Below, piece by piece: positions 14,792 to 23,724 of a stretch of 64,000 nucleotides of DNA; the first letter of the stretch is position 1, and each line of letters starts with the position of its first letter. Position numbers and translations under genes: made by a program. The notes under the pieces are model-generated. The model did not search any database and was not told the DNA's origin. It saw only the letters and a program-made list of their open reading frames with translations. The stretch lies in assembly GCA_038252255.1 (NCBI GenBank), contig JBBSAM010000019.1, forward strand, positions 29,988 through 93,987. The letters run 5' to 3'. Source of the stretch: Chersky-806 sp038252255. Its GTDB lineage: Bacteria; Actinomycetota; Acidimicrobiia; IMCC26256; JAENVU01.

Positions 14792-16087
14792 ATGAAATCG
14801 CTGCCGACGCTCCGTATCGAACGGTCACTGCTCGGATCGCTCCGAGCCTTCAGCGAGGACCGATTGCGATATCTCGACGAGGCCGCCGCCCTCGGACCGG
14901 TCACCGCGCTGAGATTCGGCCCGTCGGCCGTCTACGTCGTCTCCGATGCCGAGCTGGCGCGCCGGATCCTCGTCACGGAGTCCGCGTCCTGGACCCGCCC
15001 GCCCGCGATGCGTCACCCGGTCCGGCTCGGCGTGGGGGAGAACATCTTCACGCAAGCGGAACGGGCCTGGTCGCGGAGCCAGCCGATCGTGGCACCCGCG
15101 TTCCGCGGTCGCGCGCTCGCGAGCCGGCTCGAAGCGATCGACGACCTCGTCGAGTCGGAGCTCTCCGGCGTCGCGCGGGATGAAGAGATCGACCTCGAGC
15201 TGCTCATGGGCCGCCTCGCCCTGGTGATCGCGGCATGGGTGTTCCTCGGAGCGCGGCTCGAATCGGAGCGGGCCCGGGTACTGGCGGATCACCAGCGTGA
15301 GATCGTCGCGTGGGTCGGCCACCGCCTCGGTGCACTCTCCAGCGGCATTCCGATCGCGTTCGGTGCCGGAGCCCGTCGGATGCGCGCACACCGGCGCGTC
15401 CTCGAATCTGCCGTCGACGACATCATCGACGGCACCGGCAACGATGGCGCGGTCGACGGCACCGTGTTGGCGCGCTTGGGTGCAGCGCACGTCAACGGCC
15501 GCTCGCTGAAGCGCTCCGAGATCCGCAGCCACGTGCTCGGGCTTCTTCTCGCCGGCAACGAGACGACGGCCGCGGCGCTGTCCTGGCTGCTCGTCGAGGG
15601 CGCCGCGCATCCGACTCACTGGGCGCGACTGCGTCACCACCCCGAGCTTGCCGACGCCTTCGTGGCCGAGACGCTGCGCTTGCGACCGCCGGCATGGGGA
15701 CTCATCCGCACGCCGACTCGGGGCGGTGTCACATTGCCCGGCGCCCTCGGACCGGTGCGCGTGCGCCGCCCGACCGTTGTCAGCATCTACCTCCGCGGCA
15801 TACTCCGGGACCCTGCCACATGGCCCGACCCGGAACGCTTCGACCCCGATCGACACCCCGCCGACGACCCGGCGCAGGCGCGCAACTTCATCCCGTTCGG
15901 CCTCGGGCCACGCGGCTGCATCGGTCAACACCTCGCGCTGGCCGAGCTCCGTACGATCGTCCCCGCGCTCGCTCGACTCGGCAACGTCGCCATCTCGAGC
16001 TCGATCGACGAGGACGCAAGCTTCTCGCTCCGACCTAAAGGCGGACTCCGCGGCCGGTTCACCGCTCCCGGCGCCTGCTCGACCTGA
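14792..16087 (+). CDS. Cytochrome P450
   Basis: 431 aa soluble P450. The I-helix oxygen motif is LLLAGNETTAAALSWLL, the K-helix ExxR is AETLRLRPPAWG, the meander is PDPERFDPDRHP, and the heme loop is FIPFGLGPRGCIGQH with the proximal Cys. The ATG at 14792 has GGAGG 5 bp upstream and lies just after the TetR operator; a longer frame from 14735 would run through the operator. No ferredoxin or reductase gene is adjacent, so redox partners are encoded elsewhere. Bacterial class I monooxygenase; substrate unknown. Confidence 0.92.
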   Translation: MKSLPTLRIERSLLGSLRAFSEDRLRYLDEAAALGPVTALRFGPSAVYVVSDAELARRILVTESASWTRPPAMRHPVRLGVGENIFTQAERAWSRSQPIVAPAFRGRALASRLEAIDDLVESELSGVARDEEIDLELLMGRLALVIAAWVFLGARLESERARVLADHQREIVAWVGHRLGALSSGIPIAFGAGARRMRAHRRVLESAVDDIIDGTGNDGAVDGTVLARLGAAHVNGRSLKRSEIRSHVLGLLLAGNETTAAALSWLLVEGAAHPTHWARLRHHPELADAFVAETLRLRPPAWGLIRTPTRGGVTLPGALGPVRVRRPTVVSIYLRGILRDPATWPDPERFDPDRHPADDPAQARNFIPFGLGPRGCIGQHLALAELRTIVPALARLGNVAISSSIDEDASFSLRPKGGLRGRFTAPGACST

Positions 16088-16138
16088 CGAAGGCGTCGCA
16101 GTGCCGATGTTCCGGGAACCTCGCCATCCAGCGACGAG

Positions 16139-16185
16139 GACCCTGGGAGAGGCCGGGCGCAATCGCACCGACCAATCCCAGGGTC
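16139..16185 (+). terminator. Stem-loop downstream of P450
   Basis: GACCCTGGGA (16139-16148) and TCCCAGGGTC (16176-16185) form a perfect 10-bp stem with a 27-nt loop, 52 bp after the P450 stop. There is no U-tract, so it is either a factor-independent-like hairpin of GC-rich actinobacteria or part of a decayed gene. Confidence 0.4.
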
Positions 16186-16195
16186 ACTCGACCGC

Positions 16196-16423
16196 GTTCA
16201 GCTGACCGATCGCGAGGTCGAGGTGCTCGCCGCGGTCTCGCGCGGACTGTCGAACACCGAGATCGCCGACGAGCTCTTCATGGCGCACGCGACCGCGAAG
16301 ACGCACGTGAGTCGTCTGCTGACGAAGCTCGCGTGCCGTGACCGAGCGCAGCTCGTGATGGTCGCCTACGAAGTGGGTATCGCGGTGCCCGGTGCTGCGA
16401 CCCGATCCCCCGAGGACGCGTGA
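16196..16423 (+). pseudogene. Orphan LuxR/NarL-type DNA-binding domain (truncated response regulator)
   Basis: About 75 codons read VQLTDREVEVLAAVSRGLSN then TEIADELFMAHATAKTHVSR and LLTKLACRDRAQLVMVAYEV, a textbook NarL/FixJ C-terminal domain. The frame is open further upstream but shows no receiver domain and no start; the sequence there forms the stem-loop. Most likely the 3' remnant of a response regulator. A short GTG-initiated protein of 66 aa (from 16223) is possible but would lack the first helix. Confidence 0.6.
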
Positions 16424-16432
16424 CCCGGCGGG

Positions 16433-16621
16433 CTATTCGTCTTGGGGTTGGTGGGGGTCGTCGAGGGTGAGGCCCAGCTCTTCGAGCTCGGTCTGGTCCA
16501 CCTCCAGCACGTCCGCGGCATCCTGTTCGTCCTGGTCACGGTCGGTGGTCGGGATCGCGTCGTCGTTGATGCCGATGAGATCGCTGAGATCGTCGGCTTC
16601 CGGATCGTTCTCGGTGCTCAT
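16433..16621 (-). CDS. Small acidic protein of unknown function
   Basis: 62 aa from ATG at 16621 (GGAGA about 10 bp upstream); an ATG at 16645 would add eight residues. Strongly acidic: DPEADDLSDLIGINDDAIPT, then a Q/D-rich stretch and ELEELGLTLDDPHQPQDE. No membrane segment or Cys. Convergent with the LuxR remnant. It looks like a real short gene by its biased but non-random composition; no function can be suggested. Confidence 0.5.
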   Translation of the reverse strand: MSTENDPEADDLSDLIGINDDAIPTTDRDQDEQDAADVLEVDQTELEELGLTLDDPHQPQDE

Positions 16622-16773
16622 CGGATGGTCTCCATTCGTCGGCATCCATCATGCCCGCGGTGGCGGTGCCCCGAACGCATCGGTCGCGGGCGGCGCCCAG
16701 TCCGTAGGCTCGGGTCGCCGGTCGCTCGCGATGACTGAAGTGTGAATGCGCCCGGCCAGACGGGAGGCGGACC

Positions 16774-17067
16774 ATGGCTGATGTGTGCACGCACCTGGAC
16801 CAGACCGCGGGCGTCGTGGCTTCGAGCACGGGCTGCGAGGACTGCCTCCGCATCGGCGGAGTGTGGGTGCATCTGCGGTTGTGCATGACGTGCGGCCACG
16901 TGGGGTGTTGCGACAACTCGCCCAACCGCCACGCCACCGCGCATTATCACGCCGTCAACCACCCGATCGTCCGCTCGTACGAACCGGGCGAGGACTGGTG
17001 GTACTGCTACGTCGACGACCTCATGTTCCTCGTCGAGGGTGCCCCATCCGCCGCGTCACACCCCTGA
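16774..17067 (+). CDS. UBP-type zinc-finger protein
   Basis: 97 aa made almost wholly of one Zf-UBP domain: CTHLD, CEDCLRIGGVWVHLRLCMTC, GHVGCCDNSPNRHATAHYHA, HPIVRSYEPGEDWWYCYVDD. Cys and His ligands for two to three zinc ions are all present. In eukaryotes this fold binds the ubiquitin C-terminus; bacterial stand-alone copies are common in actinobacteria and their role is unknown. GGGAGG lies 7 bp before the ATG. Confidence 0.85.
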   Translation: MADVCTHLDQTAGVVASSTGCEDCLRIGGVWVHLRLCMTCGHVGCCDNSPNRHATAHYHAVNHPIVRSYEPGEDWWYCYVDDLMFLVEGAPSAASHP

Positions 17068-17086
17068 CCCGGTTCCGAAGCAGCGT

Positions 17087-17791
17087 TCAGCCGGTCGCCC
17101 AGATCACGATCTCCGCACCGGACGGTCCTACCTCCAGCGGGAGCGCCCCGGCCTCGCCGAGCCGGGCCGCGTCACCGGCGGACAGTGAGTGCGTTCCGGC
17201 GAGCGTCGCATCACCGCGCGCGACGAACACGTGGACGTGCGCGGCATCGGGCACGTCCAACGCCGCGTCCGGGTGGGCACGCGCGATCCACAGCTCGGCG
17301 TCGGCCTGGTGGATGTCGAGTGCACCGTTCCCGGTGCCGCCGGCGATCTGCACCAGGCCCCCCGACCCGAGATCCGCGCTCACGTCGCTCTCCTGATAGC
17401 CGGGGGGCACCCCCAGCACGTCCGGCGGGACCCACATCTGCAGAAAATGGACTCGCTCGTCCGCGCTCGCGTTCCACTCGGAGTGGGTGATCCCCGTGCC
17501 CGCGCTCATGCGTTGGGCCAGTCCCGGGTAGATCACCGCATCGTTGCCCTCGGAGTCCTTGTGCCGGAGCTCGCCTTCCAGCACCCACGTCACGATCTCC
17601 ATGTCGCGGTGCGAGTGCATGCCGAAGCCGCGGCCCGGCACGACAGTGTCGTCGTTGTGCACGATCAGCAGGCCGTGGCTCACGTTCGCCGGGTCGTAGT
17701 GGTGGCCGAAGCTGAACGAGTGCCACGAGTCCAGCCAATCGAGCTGGGTGTGGAGCCGCGCACCTGCCTTCCGGATGTCGATGGTGCCCAT
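17087..17791 (-). CDS. Pirin-family bicupin
   Basis: 234 aa. The N-terminal cupin has the pirin metal motif GFGMHSHRDMEIVTWVLEGE (His-x-His) with later HSEWN supplying the remaining His and Glu. A second cupin-like half with HVHVFVARGD follows. Bacterial pirins are Fe/Zn cupins; some oxidise quercetin, others act on enzymes such as pyruvate dehydrogenase. The ATG at 17791 (MGTIDIRKAG) is chosen over the ORF start at 17839 because homologues begin there. Confidence 0.88.
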   Translation of the reverse strand: MGTIDIRKAGARLHTQLDWLDSWHSFSFGHHYDPANVSHGLLIVHNDDTVVPGRGFGMHSHRDMEIVTWVLEGELRHKDSEGNDAVIYPGLAQRMSAGTGITHSEWNASADERVHFLQMWVPPDVLGVPPGYQESDVSADLGSGGLVQIAGGTGNGALDIHQADAELWIARAHPDAALDVPDAAHVHVFVARGDATLAGTHSLSAGDAARLGEAGALPLEVGPSGAEIVIWATG

Positions 17792-17853
17792 GCTCCGCGT
17801 CACCTCAGCTCGAACCTGCTGCCCCGGCCATGATGGCACCGCCGGTGCCCGCG

Positions 17854-18621
17854 TCAGAGGCCGAGCTTCTTTTCGATCTTCGTGATGCGCGCGTCGAGAC
17901 CGCCGACCGTGTCGTGCAGGGTGCCGTCCTGCTTGTTCATCGAAGCTTCGAGAGCCTGGAGCGCGCCCGTCAGCCGGCTCTCGAGCTGGGCGAGATCGCG
18001 CCGCTCGGCGGAGCTCACGGTGGCGACGTCGCCGTTCAGCCGCAGCTCGAGCGCGGCCATGGCGACGCCGGTGCGCTGCTCGAGGTCGTTGAGGTCATTC
18101 CGGTTCTGAGCCTCGAACCGCCGCAGATCCCGGGACAGCGTGAAGTCGAGCCGGTTGACGTCGCGAGTCAGGCCACCGTTGACCTGGCCGACGTCCTGAT
18201 TCACGTTCTTCTGGACGCTGCCGAGGAACCCGTCGGCGCGATGAACGACGCGGGGGAGGAAGTACGCGCCGGTGATGCCGAGCAGGATCGCGACACAACC
18301 GAGTGCGGCACCGATGGTGGCGCGGGATGCAGCGCGCGGGTCGGGGTCGGATGCGAGATGACGACGCGCGATGACGGCGACGATGACGCTCACGATCCCC
18401 ACGGGAATCGCGGCGAAGAACCAGATGACCGTGATGCCGAGCACGACGCCCGAGATGCCGAGGACGAGCGCGACGAGCGGCAAGGACGCGTGCGGGACGG
18501 CTTCGTCCGATGGGGCCGCGGCCGTGGCCGTGGTGTCGTCCGGCTCGTGCGGAGTCGCGGACGCGACTCGTGCTGCGTCCGGCTCGGTTTCCAAGTTCGC
18601 GTCTCGAAATATGCCAACCAT
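17854..18621 (-). CDS. Membrane protein with DUF4190-like helices and C-terminal coiled coil
   Basis: 255 aa. After an acidic N-tail come helices LPLVALVLGISGVVLGITVI and IPVGIVSVIVAVIARRHLAS, then a third (IGAALGCVAILLGITGAYFL). The remaining 110 residues are heptad-rich and charged (RRFEAQNRNDLNDLEQRTGV, AERRDLAQLESRLTGALQAL), predicted coiled coil. Topology suggests a membrane-anchored scaffold. No recognised enzymatic motif. 63 bp downstream of the pirin start on the same strand, so possibly co-transcribed ahead of pirin. Confidence 0.7.
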   Translation of the reverse strand: MVGIFRDANLETEPDAARVASATPHEPDDTTATAAAPSDEAVPHASLPLVALVLGISGVVLGITVIWFFAAIPVGIVSVIVAVIARRHLASDPDPRAASRATIGAALGCVAILLGITGAYFLPRVVHRADGFLGSVQKNVNQDVGQVNGGLTRDVNRLDFTLSRDLRRFEAQNRNDLNDLEQRTGVAMAALELRLNGDVATVSSAERRDLAQLESRLTGALQALEASMNKQDGTLHDTVGGLDARITKIEKKLGL

Positions 18622-18732
18622 TGGGTCCCCCTCCCGCCGTATGGCATCGGCGGGAGCCGCAGAGCGCTTGAGGCGCCGAGATCCGCACGGATCGATTCGG
18701 AACGCGACGTCGGTGGCCGGTGTAGGTCCAGC

Positions 18733-19353
18733 ATGCAGCTGAACCGGAAATGGGCGTTCCTCGCGTTCGGGGTGGTCTTCGCGTTCCTGGCGACCGCGTG
18801 CGACGACTCCGGCGACACGACGGCAGCTTCGACCACCCGGCCGACGACTCCACCCGCGACGTACCAGGGCACCTACACGGGAACGGTCCCCGGTTCAGCG
18901 GACTACGTCGGCATCGTCGTAGGCCCGGGTGGGGACGCGCTCGCGTACGTATGCGACAGCGGGGACAGCGTCGATTGGGTCAACGGCCGGCTCGCGGGCG
19001 GTCGCGCCTCGCTCGTCAACGACGGGGGCGCCACTCTCGACGTGCAGTTCACCGGTCACCGTGCCTCGGGGACCTTCAAGCGCCCGGACTCTCCGCCCTT
19101 GAGGTTCACCGCGACTCCGGCCGGGGAGCCCGCCGGCGTCTACCGGGCGGCGGCATCCTTCGCCGACGGCGACTACCTGGGGGGTTGGGTCGTGCTCCCG
19201 GACGGTACCCAGAGGGGGGCGGTGCGGCGCTACGAGACGCCGCTCCCGCGTGACGGCGCCGGGTTCCTGCTCGATCTGGCCCACCCGACCGTCACGGTTC
19301 CCGGAGGGATCTTGACCGCGACCCGGGTCGATCCCCAGACCCCGCTTCCGTAG
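18733..19353 (+). CDS. Predicted lipoprotein, unknown function
   Basis: 206 aa. The signal peptide ends in the lipobox FLATAC (Cys about residue 23), followed by a Thr/Pro-rich linker (TTAASTTRPTTPPAT) and a beta-rich domain with YQGTYTGTVPGSADYVGIVV. Exported and lipid-anchored on the outer face of the membrane. ATG at 18733. Family not recognised; it faces away from the coiled-coil membrane protein. Confidence 0.7.
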   Translation: MQLNRKWAFLAFGVVFAFLATACDDSGDTTAASTTRPTTPPATYQGTYTGTVPGSADYVGIVVGPGGDALAYVCDSGDSVDWVNGRLAGGRASLVNDGGATLDVQFTGHRASGTFKRPDSPPLRFTATPAGEPAGVYRAAASFADGDYLGGWVVLPDGTQRGAVRRYETPLPRDGAGFLLDLAHPTVTVPGGILTATRVDPQTPLP

Positions 19354-19541
19354 CCACGAAGGGCTTGCCGGGCCCCCTGACCGGCGGTTCCCACATAGCG
19401 GGTGTATCTCGGAAGGTGGATTCGCCCGTTTGTGATACTTGTCGACGACCAAGGCGACCGCTCAGAATGATCGGCGCAGAGATGATGGGCCCGGACCCTG
19501 CTTGTCGCGCTGCGTCGTTTCCTATCGGGAGAGACGGGCAC

Positions 19542-20462
19542 GTGGGCGTGGGCAGCTTGGCTCAGAGCTACGTCACTTCACGGAAGCAGCTGGGCGAGCT
19601 CGCCTCGAGCTCCGCGATCCACAACCGGATGGTGCTCCAGCAGTTCTCCGTCTGGGTCGGCCGTGAGCAGCCGATCAACGCGGTGCAGCGCCGCCACGTC
19701 GAGCGCTGGCTCGAGACGCTGGACGTCTCGCCCCGGACCAAGCGCATCTATCTCTCCTGTGTGCGGACCTTCCTCGCGTGGTGCGTCGCCCACGACTACC
19801 TGACCCGCAATCCGGCCGAAGGGGTCGCCGGTCCTCCCCCGATGCCGCCGGTGCCACGCGCCCTGCGCGCCGTCGACATCACAGCGGTTCTCTCGATCCT
19901 CGACTCCGACCGGGACCGCCTGATCGTGCTGCTGATGGCGCAGGAGGCGATGAAGGCCGGTGAGATCGCGGACATCCAGCGTGAGGACATCGACCTCGTC
20001 AACTGGCTCGTCTCGGTCACCGGCGAGGGATCGCGTCAACGGACGTTGCCGATCTCCGAAGAGACTCGCGACGTGTTGTGCGGATACCTCATCGACCATC
20101 CCGGGCCGACCGGCGCACTGCTGCGGTCGCAGAACCACCCGGGCCTCGGAATCTCGGCGGACTACGTCTCGAAGCTCGTCGGGCAGTGGATGCGCGACGC
20201 GGGCGTGAAGTCCGCGGCGTTCGACGGCCGCTCCGGCCACGCGCTGCGCCAGTCGGCCGCGGCGCACATGCTGGAGAACGGGGCCGACATCAGGGAGGTG
20301 CGCGAGTACCTCGGCCACTCGTCCCTCAGGTCGACCGAGACCTACCTCCGGCGGCTGCGCGCTGCGGGACCGCTGCGCAAGGCCGCCGGTGGCCGCTCGT
20401 ACATGCCGGCCACCCTGGGAAAGGTCGTCGTCGTCCGTGACGAGATCGAGCTCAGCGCCTAG
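19542..20462 (+). CDS. Tyrosine recombinase-like protein with substituted catalytic residues
   Basis: 306 aa from GTG at 19542 (GGGAGAG upstream); a longer TTG start at 19365 is possible. N-terminal SAM-like core-binding domain (about 10-100), then the catalytic fold. Box II is intact: GHALRQSAAAHMLENGADIR, EYLGHSSLRSTETYLRRLRA (His, Arg, His, Tyr). However, the first Arg (GLRxSE in XerD) is Lys here (EAMKAGEI) and the beta-hairpin Lys (GKG) is Glu (GEGSRQR). Strand exchange may be impaired; it could be a domesticated DNA-binding relative. No attachment site or cargo is adjacent. Confidence 0.8.
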   Translation: MGVGSLAQSYVTSRKQLGELASSSAIHNRMVLQQFSVWVGREQPINAVQRRHVERWLETLDVSPRTKRIYLSCVRTFLAWCVAHDYLTRNPAEGVAGPPPMPPVPRALRAVDITAVLSILDSDRDRLIVLLMAQEAMKAGEIADIQREDIDLVNWLVSVTGEGSRQRTLPISEETRDVLCGYLIDHPGPTGALLRSQNHPGLGISADYVSKLVGQWMRDAGVKSAAFDGRSGHALRQSAAAHMLENGADIREVREYLGHSSLRSTETYLRRLRAAGPLRKAAGGRSYMPATLGKVVVVRDEIELSA

Positions 20463-20517
20463 GTGCGCTCGGAGCTGACCTGGCGGATCCCCCAGGACGC
20501 GCGGTTCACCGCCTCGC

Positions 20518-21735
20518 TCAGGAACCGTGGCGCTCCAGCACGAACGCCTCGATGTGATCGCAGACGTAGGCGACGTCGTCGTCGGAGAGCGCGTGACCCA
20601 TCGGCACGAGCATCCCCCGCTCCATGACCGCGTCCGCGTTCGGCAGTCCGCCGGGCGGCTGGCGGAAGGGAACTTCACGCATCATCGGTTGACGGGTCGC
20701 GTTGCCCGTCCAGACCGTGCGCGTGTCGATGCCGTGCTGTTCCAGCGACTGCTGCAGGTCACTGCGCCCGAATCCGGCGCCCTGATGCACGAGGAACACG
20801 TACGAGAGCCACGCGGTGTCGAGCCCGGCCAGCTGGCGAGGCGGCACGAACTGGTCGGGGTACCGCGCCAGGAGCTCGGTGTACAGCGCGAAGTTGCGTT
20901 GCCGGCGGGCGTAGTTGACGGGCAGCTTGTCGAGCTGGCGGAGCCCGAATGCCGCGCCGAGCTCGGACGGTTCGAAGTTCCACGCGAGGTCGTCGAAGAT
21001 GAACAGGTTGTCGTAGCGGATGCCGTTCAGGTCTTCCCAGAAGTTGCGCTCGCCGCGCCGCGATCCGAAGAGCTGCGGCTCGGACCGCCGGCCCCACCGG
21101 CGCAGGGACAGGCACCGGTCGCGCTGGGATTCGTCGTCGAGCAGCACCATCCCTCCGTTGCCCGCGCAGGTGATGATGTGAGAGAGCGCGAAGCTCGTGA
21201 CCGAGATGTCCGAGCGCGTACCCGTCGCCGTTCCCCGCAATCGCGCCCCGAGTGCGTCGCACGAATCCTCGATGATCGCGAGGTCGTGCCGCTCGGCGAC
21301 GGCTCGGATCGCGTCCCAGTCCGGCGTGTTCCCCGCGAGGTTCGGCATGAGAATCGCCCGTGACGCGGGTCCGACCATCTCCTCGATCGCACCGGCGTCG
21401 ACGTTGAACGTGTCGGGCTCGACGTCCACGAACACCGGCACGAGCCCCGCGCGCACAAGCGGCGCCAGGTCCGTGGAGAACGTCAACGGAGAGGTGAGCA
21501 CCTCGGCGCCGGGGGGAAGGTCGAGCAGCTCCACGGCGAGGTACAGGGCCGAGGAGCCGGAGTTGCACATCACCCCGCCCGCCTTGCCGAAGAGCTCGGC
21601 CACCCGCCGTTCCATCTCGGCGACGTGCCTGCCGATGCGCAGCGTGCCCGCGCCGTTCTGCAGCACGCCGAGGATCGCCTCGATCTCCTCGTGGTCGTAG
21701 ACAGCAGTCGCGTACAGGACTCGCCGGTCCGTCAT
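20518..21735 (-). CDS. DegT/DnrJ/EryC1/StrS-family PLP enzyme with His in place of the catalytic Lys
   Basis: 405 aa. PLP-fold type I: CNSGSSALYLAVELLDLPPG, SPLTFSTDLAPLVRAGLVPV, FVDVEPDTFNVDAGAIEEMV, IIEDSCDALGA. At the internal aldimine site it reads SFALSHIITCAGNGGMV; the residue normally Lys is His186. The same replacement defines the ColD/RfbH dehydratases, which remove the 3-hydroxyl of 4-keto-6-deoxy sugars using PMP. So a 3-dehydratase is more likely than a sugar aminotransferase. ATG at 21735 with AGGGAGA upstream; the longer ORF is a readthrough frame. No other nucleotide-sugar gene is adjacent. Confidence 0.8.
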   Translation of the reverse strand: MTDRRVLYATAVYDHEEIEAILGVLQNGAGTLRIGRHVAEMERRVAELFGKAGGVMCNSGSSALYLAVELLDLPPGAEVLTSPLTFSTDLAPLVRAGLVPVFVDVEPDTFNVDAGAIEEMVGPASRAILMPNLAGNTPDWDAIRAVAERHDLAIIEDSCDALGARLRGTATGTRSDISVTSFALSHIITCAGNGGMVLLDDESQRDRCLSLRRWGRRSEPQLFGSRRGERNFWEDLNGIRYDNLFIFDDLAWNFEPSELGAAFGLRQLDKLPVNYARRQRNFALYTELLARYPDQFVPPRQLAGLDTAWLSYVFLVHQGAGFGRSDLQQSLEQHGIDTRTVWTGNATRQPMMREVPFRQPPGGLPNADAVMERGMLVPMGHALSDDDVAYVCDHIEAFVLERHGS

Positions 21736-21837
21736 GCCCGCATTCTCCCTGTTTCGCTGCGGTGCGTGGTGATCCGCTCGAAACTCCGGGTGGCCTGATG
21801 GCCGCGGGGTAGTCCCGGTGCGCTTGACTGGACGACC

Positions 21838-22869
21838 ATGCCTGGCCTCCGAAACGCCCGTACTCGCGCGCTCGCCGCCGTCGCACTCGTCGCCCTGGTG
21901 GCGGTGGGCTGCTCCTCGTCGGATTCGCCGGCTGCCCTCACCGTCAACGGGAAGGTGACGTCGCAGTCGACGGCCGACGGTGACTTCTCCGCGATGACCA
22001 AGAACTCCCAGCTGAAGACCCAGCTCGCGCAGAGCGGCGGCAAGCTCCCGGACACGATCAAGGCCGCCTGGCTCACTGCCCTTGCCGAGACGCAGGTCGC
22101 GCAGTCCGCGGTTCAGCAGGAGGGTACGAAGATCACGAAGGACGACCGGACCGCCGCCGAGCAGTGGGCCGACCAGTTCTTCGGCAGCCAGGCAATCGTC
22201 GCCGCGTTCCCAAAGTCGTTCCGTGACGCGATGCTCTCCCGCTACGCGAACGTCCCCGCCTTCGTGCGTACGCACACGAAGAAGCCGACCGACGCGGATG
22301 CGCTCCAGAGCTACAACAGCTCGTTGGCGCAGAGCTGCGCGTCCCGGCGCTTCATCTCACACATCCTCGTGGCGACCGAAGCCGAGGCGAACGCGATCGA
22401 GGCGCAGCTCGCGGCCGGGGCGAGCTTCGAACAGCTCGCGCAGCAGAGCTCCACCGACAAGCAGTCGGGCGCGAACGGTGGTGTGCTCGGTTGCATCGAC
22501 GGTCAGCAGGCCGACCCGACGTTCGAAGCCGCGGCGACCGCGGTGCCGATCGGTCAGGTTTCGGCGCCGGTCCAGACGCAGTTCGGATGGCACATCATCC
22601 GGGCCCAGGACGTCGGCCTGGCCCTTCCCTTCGAACAGGTGAAGAAGGAGATCCTGCGGGACCTCGTGGAGCACGGGCAGGAGGGCCAGAAGAAGCTGAT
22701 CGCTTTGTTGGCGAAGGCCAAGGTCAAGGTCGCGCCGCGGTACGGGCGCTGGGTCGTCACGAACGGCAACGCCCACATCGAGCCGCCGACCGCGACCACG
22801 ACCTCGGGGCCCTCGGGATCGACCGGTAGCCCGTCCAACAGCGCGACCACGTCCACGTCCAAGCCCTGA
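21838..22869 (+). CDS. PrsA/SurA-type parvulin peptidyl-prolyl isomerase lipoprotein
   Basis: 343 aa. Signal peptide with lipobox VAVGC (Cys about 25), an N-terminal SurA-like helical domain, then a parvulin domain: RRFISHILVATEAEANAIEA, SSTDKQSGANGGVLGCIDGQ, PVQTQFGWHIIRAQD. These are the conserved HILV, GG-LG and FGWHII motifs. Thr/Ser-rich tail. It likely assists folding of exported proteins at the outer face of the membrane. Two extra Cys (SCASRRF, GVLGC) could form a disulfide. Confidence 0.88.
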   Translation: MPGLRNARTRALAAVALVALVAVGCSSSDSPAALTVNGKVTSQSTADGDFSAMTKNSQLKTQLAQSGGKLPDTIKAAWLTALAETQVAQSAVQQEGTKITKDDRTAAEQWADQFFGSQAIVAAFPKSFRDAMLSRYANVPAFVRTHTKKPTDADALQSYNSSLAQSCASRRFISHILVATEAEANAIEAQLAAGASFEQLAQQSSTDKQSGANGGVLGCIDGQQADPTFEAAATAVPIGQVSAPVQTQFGWHIIRAQDVGLALPFEQVKKEILRDLVEHGQEGQKKLIALLAKAKVKVAPRYGRWVVTNGNAHIEPPTATTTSGPSGSTGSPSNSATTSTSKP

Positions 22870-22873
22870 TTCG

Positions 22874-23587
22874 CTAGCGGCGCGTCCACTGTGCGGCGAG
22901 GCCGGTCAGGTCGAGCCGGTCGACCGCGCCGATCCAGGCGGTCACGTCCTCGCGGCGGCGCGCCTCAGACGGGGTCGCGACCGCGTCGCGCGTCCAACGG
23001 GCGAAGATGCTCGTAGCGCCGCGTGGACCCGCGAGGCGGAAGTCGACGTGGCGGCGCGGATCGGTGTACACCGCGAGTGTCAACGCGCGCAGCAGCGGCT
23101 TCTCGAGGACGACCCCCTGCTCCCGGCCGCGGGACGCCAGGTAGGAGGCGAGGATCCGCACGTCGGTCAGCCCGCGGCCGACTGTCCGTGTGGTCCGGGT
23201 GGCGGCGGTGACGGCCGCCGCCGCCAGCGCCGCGGCGCCGACCGACCCGGCGGCGCCGGCCGCCGCCCCGCTCGCACCGGCCACCGCCCCGGCCTCCGCC
23301 GAGGCCGGGATGGCCGCCACGCGGGCCGCCGCGCTGGCGGCGCGGGAGCGGCTGGCCAGCCGGGCGACCTGGGTCCCGAGGCGGACCAGCGCCTGGCCCT
23401 CGATGAAGCGGATGAGGGCGCCGGCGGGCGGCCGGGCCGCCCCGGTCAGCATCCGGGCGGCGGTTTGCGCGTCGGGGACGTCGAACGGCTCGTCGAAGAC
23501 CCGGTCGAGGGCCTGTTCGAGGGCCTCGCGACTGCGGATCCGGGCGGACGCGGAGAGTCGTTTCGCCGGCTCCGGGATCCTCACCAT
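22874..23587 (-). CDS. Ala/Gly-rich protein of unknown function
   Basis: 237 aa. Middle third is a run of small residues (AGAVAGASGAAAGAAGSVGA, ALAAAAVTAATRTTRTVGRG) that may be a membrane hairpin or glycine zipper. The flanks are soluble, with a C-terminal piece reading YTDPRRHVDFRLAGPRGATS and a final W-rich helix. Convergent with the parvulin gene (4 bp apart). The skewed composition could mimic coding, but the flanking parts look like real protein. Family not recognised. Confidence 0.6.
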   Translation of the reverse strand: MVRIPEPAKRLSASARIRSREALEQALDRVFDEPFDVPDAQTAARMLTGAARPPAGALIRFIEGQALVRLGTQVARLASRSRAASAAARVAAIPASAEAGAVAGASGAAAGAAGSVGAAALAAAAVTAATRTTRTVGRGLTDVRILASYLASRGREQGVVLEKPLLRALTLAVYTDPRRHVDFRLAGPRGATSIFARWTRDAVATPSEARRREDVTAWIGAVDRLDLTGLAAQWTRR

Positions 23588-23724
23588 CGGGTACCTTTCG
23601 CCAGGGGTGGCGCAGCGAGATCAGACCGATCGTATGGGCTGGTCGGACCACCCCCGGACGGGCCGTCCGGCCCCTTTTCACGGCCACGCAGCGCGCGATA
23701 GCATTCCCGTTCGGGGGCTACGTG

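Noticed and set aside
19365..20462. Prophage or integrative element around the tyrosine recombinase
   Set aside because: No phage genes, att repeats or cargo lie beside it and two catalytic residues are substituted.
21736..22275. 180-residue N-terminal extension of the DegT-family protein
   Set aside because: It is antisense to the start of the parvulin gene and lacks protein-like features; a good ribosome-binding site precedes the ATG at 21735.
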